Part shown: piece by piece, positions 1 to 8,600 of the stretch
How positions within the stretch are numbered: the stretch's first letter is position 1
Layout of the letters: each line of letters opens with the position of its first letter
Origin: an uncultured Bacillota bacterium
Lineage (GTDB): Bacteria > Bacillota > Clostridia > Christensenellales > QAND01
DNA length: 54,003 nt
NCBI GenBank assembly: GCA_905188085.1
Contig: CAJJKN010000010.1
Coordinates: forward strand, 1-54,003
Direction of reading: 5' to 3'
Translations under genes and position numbers: made by a program
Notes under the pieces: generated by a model
The model's database searches: none
What the model was told of the DNA's origin: nothing
Seen by the model: only the letters and a program-made list of their open reading frames with translations

Positions 1-482
1 GGTACCCTCACTGCAAAGGGGGAGGGTATAGAAAGTGGTATGGTAATAGAGACTATGTTATTGATTGGAAGGATGATGGTAAACTTTTGAGGAATGACAA
101 TAAAGCGGTCATACGTAATCCAGATTATTATTTTCTTGACGGCTTTTCATACTCAGATGTCTCAACTGGCGACTATGCCTTGCGATATTACGGGAATGGG
201 TTCATCTTTGATTCCACTGGGCCAATGATTTTCTTATCAGGAAACAATCATATGGATTATGATAACGCCAAGTTGCTTGCTTTGATGAACACATCTGTCG
301 TAAATAAGATTTTAACATTTCTTTGCCCAACAATCCATTATACACAGAGCGCCGTCGCTAAAATTCCTTTGTTTGAGATTAGTACACCGTGTGAGACAGC
401 TTTGAAAAATGTTGAGCTTTCTCGTGATGACTGGGATGCCTACGAAAACTCATGGGATTTCAAGCGGAATCCACTGGTGTGA
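1..482 (+). CDS. pglX: PglX, BREX-1 adenine methyltransferase, internal to C-terminal part, 5' end outside window
   Basis: Type 1 BREX systems use PglX to methylate an adenine in host DNA, marking it as self. Only 159 codons are visible, open from base 3 to a TGA at 480-482. They read through the family's KGGGYRKWYGN segment, then the ISSG/RYY-like target-recognition region, and end at a SWDFKRN-like stretch that in full-length PglX proteins is followed directly by a conserved C-terminal domain. That domain is instead encoded by a separate ORF at 1837-2778. The gene therefore appears split and this protein would stop about 310 residues early. The next ORF starts 9 bases after the stop. The family call is from remembered homologues and is firm. 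Whether the truncated protein works is unknown. Confidence 0.88.
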   Translation, partial: YPHCKGGGYRKWYGNRDYVIDWKDDGKLLRNDNKAVIRNPDYYFLDGFSYSDVSTGDYALRYYGNGFIFDSTGPMIFLSGNNHMDYDNAKLLALMNTSVVNKILTFLCPTIHYTQSAVAKIPLFEISTPCETALKNVELSRDDWDAYENSWDFKRNPLV

Positions 483-490
483 GGTGATTT

Positions 491-1412
491 ATGGGAACAT
501 CGGAAACGTATGCAGCACATTTATATAATAACTACCAATATCAGCAGTTTATTTCTGACATCAATAGTGACGCAGTTTATCACTATACTACGTCAGATAC
601 ATTGTTCAAAATAGCCGAGAAAAAGCAGCTTCGCTTTACAAATCGCCTGTACTTAAATGATTGTAGCGAAGGGCGGTATGTGTTGGATTTGTGTATAAAG
701 CGAATCGATGATATATGGGCGCCAAATTGCAGATTCTGCAAAAATGATTTTCTTGAGTGCCTAAAAATGCTCAGAGAGAAGCTCAATTTGCGGCAATTCC
801 AATTCTACCAATGATGGCGATAATCTGACGATGTGGAACTATTATTCAAAGGGTGACGGAATCAATATACAGTTTTCCAAGTCCCAGCTACTTGATTCGC
901 TGCAAACCCATCTTCACAATATTGTTGTTGGTCCTATAGCACTCCTACATGGGCTTGTTATATATGACGAAGACGAGCAGATAGGCATACTTAGAAAGCT
1001 ATTGAACGATTTTTCTGAAACTGGAGAGATGCTTAATGAATGGGGATTGTTTACATCATGGGCTGTCCTTAATGTAGGTACTTTTTTCAAACACAAAGGA
1101 TTTCGTGATGAGCGTGAGTATCGTATTGCCTACAATCTGTTTTGCGATCCCTATGACCCAACAAAATGTTTGTCGCTTTTTTCGGACAACGACCACAACA
1201 AACCGTATAGCTTTGATGTTTACCAAAAAGAAGGCATGATGGTTCCCTTTGTTGATGTGGATATTAGCAGTGACTCGTTTCAAGCAGTCACGCTGTCCCC
1301 AAGAATCGCAGCAGAATACTATGCAGATGGTTTAAAGCTTATGTTATACAAACATGGACTGTGGAAAAATAACATCAACATACAAAAATCCAGTATTCCG
1401 ATACGCTTTTAA
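491..1412 (+). pseudogene. DUF2971 family protein, frameshifted
   Basis: Two adjacent ORFs in different frames (491-814 and 831-1412) together read like one DUF2971 protein of about 300 residues. The first half carries YHYTTSDTLFKIAE and RLYLNDCSEG. The second carries NLTMWNYYSKGDGINIQF and later FRDEREYRIAY. The second frame can be read back to 765, after a TAA at 762-764. The family's usual serine/phenylalanine stretch just before the MWNYY motif is absent, so a short deletion near 800-810 is more likely than one inserted base. The biochemical role of DUF2971 is not established; such genes often lie near defence or restriction loci. A ribosome site (GAGGTGA, 482-488) precedes the ATG. The gene lies between the two pglX pieces. 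Confidence 0.75.
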
Positions 1413-1506
1413 TTCCCAAAAGCCGATGTAAAGGCTTGGCAAAAACGTGCCAATGATATCACACAGCTCCCCAATCAAAGCGTACTAAAAACGAAGGAGA
1501 AACGCT

Positions 1507-1644
1507 ATGCCATATTTAGAAACTGTCCAAGAGCTTCTGGATGATGGCACACCCTCGACACTGATTTAGCATTCTCTTGCAACCTGTATGGAAAATGATG
1601 CTAAGAAATTCATAACTAATATAACGAAGGAGAGATCCCTATGA
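1507..1644 (+). pseudogene. Small unknown ORF with an in-frame amber codon
   Basis: A good ribosome site (AAGGAG, about 1494-1499) precedes ATG 1507. The frame reads MPYLETVQELLDDGTPSTLI, meets TAG at 1567-1569, then stays open for 24 more codons to TGA 1642-1644. That TGA overlaps the ATG of the next small ORF as ATGA, the usual arrangement of translationally coupled genes. This suggests a real 45-codon gene carrying a nonsense change at codon 21 rather than a chance 20-codon ORF. No family is recognised. It sits in the interval that splits pglX. Confidence 0.4.
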
Positions 1645-1799
1645 AAAACGAAAATGAAATCGAGATCAAGCTGACACATGAGGAAGAAGCCTTTATTCTG
1701 AATTTGTTGGAAGAAGCAAGAGTCACGACCGATGATCCGGCGGAACGCGCCACGACAGAAGCGCTGATTCAAAAGGTTCGAGAAGAAATCGGGCACTGA
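1641..1799 (+). CDS. Small acidic protein of unknown function
   Basis: This 52-residue ORF has a clear ribosome site (GAAGGAGAG, 1625-1633) before ATG 1641 and a stop at 1797-1799. The protein is very acidic (starting MKNENEIEIKLTHEEEAF) and looks helical, with an amphipathic EALIQKVREEI tail. No family is recognised. It overlaps the preceding small ORF by 4 bases and lies 37 bases before the separate PglX C-terminal ORF, so the small genes and the PglX tail were probably co-transcribed. An acidic small protein inside a defence locus could be an inhibitor or DNA mimic, but nothing in the sequence proves that. Confidence 0.55.
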   Translation: MKNENEIEIKLTHEEEAFILNLLEEARVTTDDPAERATTEALIQKVREEIGH

Positions 1800-1836
1800 T
1801 TCGGTGACTGAAATTCTCCCCAAAAGGAGCATAACA

Positions 1837-2778
1837 ATGGGACGACTGATTTCCGAGAAATATGCTGCTTGGCAAGCCGAGTGCGAAGAACGCTTCCAGC
1901 AGCTCAAAAAGAACGAAGAAGAACTCAACCGCATTTTCATTGACATTTACGGTTTGCAGGACGAATTGACGCCGGAGGTGGCGGACAAGGATGTGACCGT
2001 GCATCGGGTGTTTGACAGCAAAGACGATGTGCCGGAATCCATGAAGGGTTCTGGCTATGTGCGCACGATGCGTGATGAGATTGTCTCCCTCATCTCCTAT
2101 GCCGTGGGCTGTATGTTCGGGCGGTATTCTCTGGATGTGGACGGGCTTGCCTACGCGGGCGGCGAATGGGACGCAAGCAAGTACAAGACCATCATCCCGG
2201 ACAGCGACAACATCATCCCCATTTGCGATGACGAGTATTTTGACGATGACATTACCGGGCGGTTTGTGGTGTTTGTCCGCAAGGTTTATGGCGATGATAC
2301 GCTGGAAGAAAATTTGAAATTTATTGCCGATGCGCTTGGCGGCAAGGGCACGCCGCGCGAGGTGATCCGCAGCTATTTTTTGAATGATTTTTATGCGGAC
2401 CACTTAAAAACCTACAAAAAGCGTCCGATCTACTGGCTGTTTGACAGCGGGAGAAAGAACGGATTTAAGGCGCTGTGTTATATGCACCGCTATCAGCGCG
2501 ACCTTCTCGCACGTCTGCGCACGGACTATGTGCATGAACAGCAGGAGCGTTACCGCACCCAGCTTGCGCAGATAGGGGATGCGATTGACCATGCCAGCGC
2601 ATCCGAGCGCGTGAAATTGACAAAGCGGCAGAAAAAGTTTCAAGACCAGGCAACGGAGCTGCAAAAATATGAGGAAAAGGTGCACCACCTGGCAGATAAG
2701 AACATTGAGATTGATCTTGATGATGGGGTAAAACATAACTATCAACTGTTCGCCGATGTACTGGCGAAGATAAAGTGA
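1837..2778 (+). CDS. pglX: PglX C-terminal domain encoded as a separate ORF
   Basis: The 313-residue product matches the end of BREX-1 PglX proteins: ISEKYAAWQAECEERFQQLK, then NEEELNRIFIDIYGLQDEL, VGCMFGRYSLDVDGLAYAGG, RPIYWLFDSG, HEQQERYR and IDLDDGVKHNYQLFADVLAKIK. It begins exactly where the upstream pglX piece stops, so together the two would rebuild an uninterrupted protein. ATG 1837 is chosen because AAAAGGAG (1823-1830) sits 6 bases upstream; an in-frame start at 1804 lacks such a site. No lesions are visible over 313 codons, which hints that the fragment is still under selection. It could be half of a functional two-chain PglX or the remnant of a disrupted gene. Confidence 0.85.
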   Translation: MGRLISEKYAAWQAECEERFQQLKKNEEELNRIFIDIYGLQDELTPEVADKDVTVHRVFDSKDDVPESMKGSGYVRTMRDEIVSLISYAVGCMFGRYSLDVDGLAYAGGEWDASKYKTIIPDSDNIIPICDDEYFDDDITGRFVVFVRKVYGDDTLEENLKFIADALGGKGTPREVIRSYFLNDFYADHLKTYKKRPIYWLFDSGRKNGFKALCYMHRYQRDLLARLRTDYVHEQQERYRTQLAQIGDAIDHASASERVKLTKRQKKFQDQATELQKYEEKVHHLADKNIEIDLDDGVKHNYQLFADVLAKIK

Positions 2779-2788
2779 TAGAGGATAG

Positions 2789-2959
2789 GCATTATTTGAG
2801 CTTATAAATAGGCTCGATACAAGGCTGGAAGAGCCCTTCATCAAAGCCGATGATTTTACGATGAGAAAAGCACGGAAACCTTTTGCGGATGGGGTTATCT
2901 TCTGCTGCGATTATTTTGACGGGGAAATAGAACGGAGAAGCGTTGGCAGAAATCATTGA
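2789..2959 (+). other. Possible degenerate ORF between pglX and pglZ
   Basis: An open frame without a convincing start runs from 2789 to a TGA at 2957-2959, reading RLEEPFIKADDF then KPFADGVIFCCDYFDGEIE. The composition looks protein-like, but the only ATG (2861) leaves 32 codons and has no ribosome site. It may be the 3' remnant of a lost gene. No family is recognised. Confidence 0.25.
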
Positions 2960-2984
2960 AAAATAGTTGCGTAGCCCCTATGAT
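2956..2984 (+). promoter_or_regulatory. Sigma-A promoter for pglZ-brxL
   Basis: TTGAAA (2956-2961) and TATGAT (2979-2984) are separated by 17 bases, 85 bases before the pglZ start. This would let pglZ and brxL be transcribed independently of the broken pglX region. The call is based on sequence match alone. Confidence 0.55.
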
Positions 2985-3068
2985 AAACATAATCTTCGCT
3001 ATATTATATGTCTGGTTTAACAAGACGTATCGGCGAGGGCGTATTGTGAAAGCAAGGAGAGTAAAACG

Positions 3069-5654
3069 ATGTCAAACGAGCGCGTACAATTTAATCTGAT
3101 GGAGCGTTTTGCAGCCCCCTTGCCGGAGTTTTATCGCCGCAGGATTATTTTTTGGAAAGACGAGGATCGGGAGTTTGAGAAGGACGTTGACGAGCTGAAT
3201 TTGGAAGGCGTCAAGATCATCAAGCTGACCGGCACAAATAATTTTGCTGTCAAAAAGCTGCTGGTTCACGATGATTTGGACAGCAACTACTTAATCTATT
3301 GCCCGATTGCATACGCCAACGAAGAAGACGATTGGCTACAGGATATAGAGTATTACAGCGAAACCTTCCGCGCAGATTTTATCTCCATGCAGATGGACGA
3401 GCTGAATATCGCGCCGTCTGCCGCTATGCGGAAGACGGTGAAACTCTATGCAAAATTTCTGGAGAACAAAGAGCGCCGCCAAAAGCTGCGCAAGATTGGG
3501 CGGGATTATCAGACACCGCTCCAGCTGCATATAGATATTATGGCAGTTCTTGCCGGTTTGAGCGAAGGTTCTGCGCAGGATGTTATCATCGCAGCCCTTG
3601 CCGCTGGCCTTGACAAAGAGACAAACGGCGTGTTGCAAAACATCCGCAAGTTTGGCAGCATTGAAGCTTTTTGGCAGCTTGTGAGGAAATATACTGGCTA
3701 TATCGAGGAAGAGGACAAGCCGCTGAGCCATTTTGTGGCCCATATTTTGCTGACGGCACTTTCCCAGACGATGAATGTTTCTATCCTGAAGGGCTTGGAA
3801 CGATTTGTTTCCGAGACAAACAAGGCGTATTGTTACAGCATTGTTCATGAATGGCGTTCTAGAGAGAATCATGACGATCTGTATGAACTGTGCCGCATCG
3901 TGGAAAACGAATGGCAGCTGCCGGCGCGCTTTGATAAGCTCGAGCCGGAGATGCTGATTACAGGGGATGTTTTCCCGTGCATCAACGAAAGTATTTTAAA
4001 ACAGTTCTATGCGGAGATCAGCGAACACGTTGTGAAAGTGGATCTGATTAAAAAGGTCTGCGAAAACAGGCGGACGGCCGGATGGTACGAGCGGTTTTCA
4101 GATTATTTTGATTGTCTTTTTTTCATTGGAAAGATGCAGAGCTTCTATCAGGAACACGGCAGAGGATTCCATATCGTTGAGCCGAAGAAAATCTGGGAGC
4201 TCTATACGCGTGATTTTTACCACATGGATGCCTACTATCGGCATTTTCACTATGCCTTTGGCAACTCGCTCAAAAACGCAAACGATGTTTTGGAGGACGG
4301 CTTGAAGCACTCGACGGAGTTTGTTGAAGCGCTGTATCAGAACTGGTTTTTGCGTGAATTGACCGCTTGCTGGACAAACGCGGCGGCGGATGATCTTGCC
4401 TGTCTTGGTTATGTTTCAGAAATTGGGAAACAGCGAGATTTTTACAAAAAATATGTTGTTCCGGCGAGCAGTAAAAACACCCGTGCGTTTGTCATCATTT
4501 CGGATGCACTTCGTTTTGAGGTTGCCTCGGAGCTTTGTGAGCGCATTGTGCGCACCACAAAGGGAACGGCTGAGTTGGAATCTATGCAGGCGATATTCCC
4601 GTCCATTACAAAATTTGGCATGGCGGCGCTTCTTCCGGGAAAGAGCATTTCCGTGAACGACAGCATGGACGTTCTCGTTGACGGAAGCCCCACCCGTTCT
4701 ACCGTGGAGCGAAACGCGATTCTGAATGCGACGCCGAAAGATAGCGTGGCCATTCAGTATAACGACCTTTTGAAGATGAAAAAGGATGAGCGTCGGGAAC
4801 TGGTTGCTGGAAAAGACGTGATTTACATTTATCACAACGCCATTGACGCCATCGGAGATAAAGCCCCTACGGAGTCTAAAGTCTTTGATGCATGCGAGAC
4901 GGCGCTGCAGGAGCTTTCTGGCATTTTGCGCATCATCATAAACGAGCTGAGCGGAACGAATATTTTCATCACCGCGGACCACGGCTTCCTCTATACCTAT
5001 AAGCCGCTTGGCGAAAGCGACAAGATCAACCGGAAAGCGTTTTCCGGCAATGTATATGAGCTTGGACGGCGGTATGCGCTGACTGCTCCTGACACAACTG
5101 CTGACTTCTTGCTTCCCGTCAATCTGGAACGGGAGCTGGACGGAACGCCCATCAAGGGCTATGCCCCGCAGGACACCATCCGTATGAAGATTCAGGGCGG
5201 CGGTGAGAATTATGTGCATGGCGGGATCAGTTTACAGGAGCTTGTTGTGCCCGTGATTGCCTTTAAAAACCTCCGTACGTCCTACAAGAATTATGTTGAG
5301 GTAAAAAATGCAGAGCTGAAACTTTTGAGCGAAAGCCGCAAAATTTCCAATTTGATCTTCTCGCTGGAGTTCCACCAGCGTCAGCCTGTGGGCGATAAAA
5401 TTCAGCCCTGCACTTACTCTATCTACATGACGGATGACGAAGGCGTGATCATCAGCGACAGGCAGAGGATCATTGCGGATAAGACAAGCGACAACGCAGC
5501 AGATCGTGTGTTCCGTGTTCGGTTTAATCTGAAAGCAGGTATGTATGATAAGAAGAGAATCTACCGTTTGGTGATTGCAAACGACATCGATGTGGAAGAG
5601 ATAGAGTTTCACATTGATATTGCACTTGCGGACGATTTTGGCTTTGATCTGTGA
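3069..5654 (+). CDS. pglZ: PglZ, BREX-1 alkaline-phosphatase-superfamily protein
   Basis: PglZ is one of the two signature proteins of BREX and is required for phage exclusion; its fold belongs to the alkaline phosphatase superfamily. The 861-residue product is full length for the type 1 form and starts with the family pattern RVQFNLMERFAAPLPEFYRRR. The phosphatase-like core is visible as FVIISDALRFEVASEL, with metal-ligand candidate Asp479, and FITADHGFLYTY, with Asp637 and His638. ATG 3069 follows the ribosome site AAGGAG (3053-3058). brxL begins 10 bases after the stop, so the two are co-transcribed from the promoter at 2956. The gene is intact, unlike its upstream partner pglX. Confidence 0.93.
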   Translation: MSNERVQFNLMERFAAPLPEFYRRRIIFWKDEDREFEKDVDELNLEGVKIIKLTGTNNFAVKKLLVHDDLDSNYLIYCPIAYANEEDDWLQDIEYYSETFRADFISMQMDELNIAPSAAMRKTVKLYAKFLENKERRQKLRKIGRDYQTPLQLHIDIMAVLAGLSEGSAQDVIIAALAAGLDKETNGVLQNIRKFGSIEAFWQLVRKYTGYIEEEDKPLSHFVAHILLTALSQTMNVSILKGLERFVSETNKAYCYSIVHEWRSRENHDDLYELCRIVENEWQLPARFDKLEPEMLITGDVFPCINESILKQFYAEISEHVVKVDLIKKVCENRRTAGWYERFSDYFDCLFFIGKMQSFYQEHGRGFHIVEPKKIWELYTRDFYHMDAYYRHFHYAFGNSLKNANDVLEDGLKHSTEFVEALYQNWFLRELTACWTNAAADDLACLGYVSEIGKQRDFYKKYVVPASSKNTRAFVIISDALRFEVASELCERIVRTTKGTAELESMQAIFPSITKFGMAALLPGKSISVNDSMDVLVDGSPTRSTVERNAILNATPKDSVAIQYNDLLKMKKDERRELVAGKDVIYIYHNAIDAIGDKAPTESKVFDACETALQELSGILRIIINELSGTNIFITADHGFLYTYKPLGESDKINRKAFSGNVYELGRRYALTAPDTTADFLLPVNLERELDGTPIKGYAPQDTIRMKIQGGGENYVHGGISLQELVVPVIAFKNLRTSYKNYVEVKNAELKLLSESRKISNLIFSLEFHQRQPVGDKIQPCTYSIYMTDDEGVIISDRQRIIADKTSDNAADRVFRVRFNLKAGMYDKKRIYRLVIANDIDVEEIEFHIDIALADDFGFDL

Positions 5655-5664
5655 GGGATGAAAA

Positions 5665-7734
5665 ATGGATGAGCGAGAAAAGAATTGTGAGACCGGCGAT
5701 AAAAACGCAGTGATTGATCAAAAGCTGCGGCAGTTTTTTGACGGGAAGATTGTCCGAAAGGACCTGACGAAGAAGATCAAGGAAGGCGCGAATGTGCCGG
5801 TTTATGTTCTTGAATTTTTGCTTGGCCAGTATTGCAGCTCGGATGATCCCGAAGTTATAGAAACTGGTGTGGAAAATGTCAAGCGCATTTTGGCGGACAA
5901 CTATGTCCGCCCGGACGAAGCGCAGAAGATTCTCTCTATGCTGCGCCAGCGCGGGATGCACACGGTGATAGATAAAATCACTGTCAATCTGAATATGAAG
6001 AAAGATACCTATGAAGCGGAGTTTTCAAACTTGGGTATCAAGAACATTCCCATTTCAGAGGACTACCCCGCGAAGTTTGACCGGTTGCTATGTGGCGGCA
6101 TCTGGTGTATTGTGCAGCTTGAATATGAGTTTTTGGAAGAAGAGAAAAACGCTTCTCCCATCCACATCCGCAAGCTGACGCCGATTCAGATGCCTCATGT
6201 GGACATTGAGGAATTGAAGGAAGGCAGAAAGAACTTCACAGAAGAAGAGTGGCTCGAGATTATGCTGCGCTCCTGCGGGTATGAGCCGGATATGCTGAAC
6301 GACCGCGAACGCTGGTTGCTGCTTGCTCGTATGCTGCCGCTCGTGGAGAATAATTTTAACCTCTGCGAGCTGGGCCCGCGAAGCACTGGCAAATCCCATA
6401 TCTACAAAGAAATCTCCCCGAATAGTATTCTTGTTTCTGGCGGACAGACGACCGTTGCGAACCTGTTTTACAACATGGGCAGAAAGACTGTGGGCCTGGT
6501 TGGCCTTTGGGACTGTGTGGCATTTGACGAGGTTGCCGGGATTAACTTTAAAGATAAAGACGGGATCCAGATTATGAAGGACTATATGGCATCTGGTTCG
6601 TTTGCCCGCGGCAAGGAAGAAAAAGCCGCAACAGCTTCGATGGTCTTTGTTGGGAACATCAACCAGAGCGTGGATGTGCTATTGAAAACCTCCAGTCTGT
6701 TTGATCCTTTTCCGCCTGAAATGGGAACGGATACGGCGTTTCTTGACCGTATGCATTGCTATATTCCCGGTTGGGAGATACCGAAGTTCCGACCGGAGCA
6801 TTTCACCAACGACTACGGCTTCATCACCGACTATCTGGCAGAGTTTATCCGCGAGCTTCGCAAAGAACAATACGGCGATGCGCTGGATAAGTATTTCCGC
6901 CTGGGCAAGAATCTCAATCAACGAGACACCATCGCGGTTCGCAAGATGGTCGGCGGTATGATCAAGTTGCTTTATCCAAATGGGGAGTTCACAAAAGAGC
7001 AGCTCGAAGAGATTCTTAAGTTTGCGCTTGAAATGCGCCGCCGCGTTAAAGAACAACTGAAAAAGCTGGGCGGCATGGAGTTCTACGACGTCAATTTCTC
7101 GTACATTGACAACGATACCTTTGAAGAGCACTTCGTTTCCGTCCCGGAGCAGGGCGGCGGAAAGCTGATCCCTGAAGGAATGTGTAATCCCGGTCAGGTC
7201 TACACGGTTTCTCAAGGGAAGAGCGACATGATCGGCGTCTTCCGTCTGGAATCGCAGATGCTGCCCGGCAACGGAAAGTTTGAGCGGACGGGCCTAAACT
7301 CAGATAGTAAATGCAAAGAAGCGGCGAATACTGCCTTCAACTATCTGAAAGCGAACGGCAACCGCATCAGCGGCGCAATCAGCACGACGACGAAAGATTA
7401 TATTATCAACTATCAAGATTTGCAGGGCATCGGCATGACGGAAAAACTTGCGCTGCCTACGCTAATCGCCCTTTGTTCCATTGCCCTTGGCAAACCGGCT
7501 CTTAATAGCCTGGCAGTGCTTGGCGAAATCAGCATTGCGGGAACGATGCTCAAGGTGGATGAATTGGCCAATGCCCTTCAGGTTTGCCTGGACAGCGGTG
7601 CAAAGAAGGTGCTATTGCCGATTACATCGGCAACGGATCTTGGGCTTGTGCCGGCGGATTTGATTGGCTGCTTCAATCTGATTTTTTATCAGAGCGCAGA
7701 GGACGCTGTATATAAAGCGTTGGGTGTTGAGTGA
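5665..7734 (+). CDS. brxL: BrxL, BREX AAA+ ATPase with Lon-like C-terminal domain
   Basis: BrxL is the last gene of type 1 BREX loci and is needed for phage restriction. The 689-residue product has an N-terminal region (about 1-200), an AAA+ core with a Walker A motif ELGPRSTGKSH (Lys243) and a Walker B motif CVAFDEVAG (Asp288, Glu289), then a Lon-like C-terminal domain ending LAVLGEISIAGTMLKVDEL and KKVLLPI. In Lon proteases the catalytic serine lies in a GPSAG-type motif; at the matching place this protein reads GIGMTEKLALPTL, so proteolysis is doubtful and a DNA-motor role fits better. The start follows a weak GAGGGATG site. A terminator-like hairpin at 7942 ends the operon. Confidence 0.93.
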   Translation: MDEREKNCETGDKNAVIDQKLRQFFDGKIVRKDLTKKIKEGANVPVYVLEFLLGQYCSSDDPEVIETGVENVKRILADNYVRPDEAQKILSMLRQRGMHTVIDKITVNLNMKKDTYEAEFSNLGIKNIPISEDYPAKFDRLLCGGIWCIVQLEYEFLEEEKNASPIHIRKLTPIQMPHVDIEELKEGRKNFTEEEWLEIMLRSCGYEPDMLNDRERWLLLARMLPLVENNFNLCELGPRSTGKSHIYKEISPNSILVSGGQTTVANLFYNMGRKTVGLVGLWDCVAFDEVAGINFKDKDGIQIMKDYMASGSFARGKEEKAATASMVFVGNINQSVDVLLKTSSLFDPFPPEMGTDTAFLDRMHCYIPGWEIPKFRPEHFTNDYGFITDYLAEFIRELRKEQYGDALDKYFRLGKNLNQRDTIAVRKMVGGMIKLLYPNGEFTKEQLEEILKFALEMRRRVKEQLKKLGGMEFYDVNFSYIDNDTFEEHFVSVPEQGGGKLIPEGMCNPGQVYTVSQGKSDMIGVFRLESQMLPGNGKFERTGLNSDSKCKEAANTAFNYLKANGNRISGAISTTTKDYIINYQDLQGIGMTEKLALPTLIALCSIALGKPALNSLAVLGEISIAGTMLKVDELANALQVCLDSGAKKVLLPITSATDLGLVPADLIGCFNLIFYQSAEDAVYKALGVE

Positions 7735-7941
7735 TTTAGGGAAAGAGAAACGGAGCAATTTGTGCTGCGAGAAAGGCAATTGTACATTCGAAGAAAAATA
7801 TTGGTTTAAGCCAATGAAAATGCGCAAAGTAAAACCGGTTTTAGGCAGCCTGCCTTCACCGATAGGAAGTGGGCAGACAACCGGCCGGCAGACACGTTTG
7901 AGCCGGTATTGTATTGAATAGGGAGGGCGTGATTTTGCCGC

Positions 7942-7967
7942 AAAGCCTCGAGGGTTCGGGGCTTTTT
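7942..7967 (+). terminator. Intrinsic terminator of the BREX operon
   Basis: AAAGCCTCG (7942-7950) pairs with CGGGGCTTT (7957-7965) through one G-U pair around a 6-base loop, and the 3' arm runs into a short T tract. It lies 207 bases after the brxL stop. Confidence 0.55.
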
Positions 7968-8088
7968 GATTTTTGCAACGCCGAAGGCAGAGGTTTGTTG
8001 CGGAGGGGAAAGCTTCGGGGAATGAGAACGGGATGTTTTGCAGCGGGCCGGAGGAGATGCGGCCGTTGGCGGGGCGCTGCGGTTTTTC

Positions 8089-8117
8089 TTGATTGGTTGT
8101 GGGCGGTATGGCAAAAT
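8089..8117 (+). promoter_or_regulatory. Promoter of the GNAT gene at 8148
   Basis: TTGATT (8089-8094) and CAAAAT (8112-8117) are separated by 17 bases, with a TGG extension before the -10 element. The -10 region TGGGCGGTATGGCAAAATG recurs with one base changed at 16254-16272. Confidence 0.5.
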
Positions 8118-8147
8118 GGGGGAAAAAGAGGTTTGGAGAAAAATGCT

Positions 8148-8600
8148 GTGATTCGAAAAATGGAAAAAACGGAGAGAGACAGGGTGGCCGAAATATGGCT
8201 GGAGGGCAATGTAGCCGCGCATGATTTTATCCCGGCACACTATTGGGAGAGAAATTTTGAGTTTGTAAAAAAGGCGCTGGCGCAGGCGGAAGTATATGTG
8301 TATGAAGAAAACGCAGCGATACAGGGATTTATAGGGCTTAGCGGCGCACACATCGAAGGCATTTTTGTTTGCACGGAGAAACAATCGCAGGGCGTGGGCA
8401 AGCGTTTGCTGGATTTTGTAAAGGACAGGAAGGATGAATTGCGCCTGAATGTGTACCGAAAAAACAGGCGGGCCTTTCGATTTTACCAAAGAGAGGGCTT
8501 TGCGGTTTTAAGTGAAGGCGTGGACAACGATACCGGAGAAACAGACGATACAATGGGCTGGAAACGGGAAGAAAACGCCCGGGGCGGTGAAGCGGATTAG
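8148..8600 (+). CDS. GNAT family N-acetyltransferase
   Basis: The product would move an acetyl group from acetyl-CoA to a small molecule or protein; the substrate is unknown. The start is set at GTG 8148 because GGAG (8135-8138) lies 9 bases upstream and because the resulting N-terminus, IRKMEKTERDRVAEIWLEGN, matches the usual beginning of the YjaB-like GNAT group. The long in-frame extension upstream is low complexity and is rejected. The 150-residue protein carries the acetyl-CoA loop EKQSQGVGKRLLDF and the C-terminal NRRAFRFYQREGF motif, both typical. It is a single-gene unit with its own promoter, just outside the BREX island. Confidence 0.8.
   Translation: MIRKMEKTERDRVAEIWLEGNVAAHDFIPAHYWERNFEFVKKALAQAEVYVYEENAAIQGFIGLSGAHIEGIFVCTEKQSQGVGKRLLDFVKDRKDELRLNVYRKNRRAFRFYQREGFAVLSEGVDNDTGETDDTMGWKREENARGGEAD

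Larger units (their letters stand above)
7735..8147 (+). other. Gene-free stretch ending the BREX locus
   Basis: No credible coding frame is seen in these 413 bases. Apparent ORFs here are the low-complexity leader of the following acetyltransferase frame. The stretch holds the brxL terminator (7942-7967) and the next gene's promoter (8089-8117). Base composition rises in GC across it, so the right edge of the BREX island probably lies here. No flanking direct repeat was recognised. Confidence 0.5.

Noticed and set aside
7914..8147. N-terminal extension of the GNAT protein
   Set aside because: The extra 78 residues are low complexity, cross a terminator and a promoter, and have no counterpart in the family.
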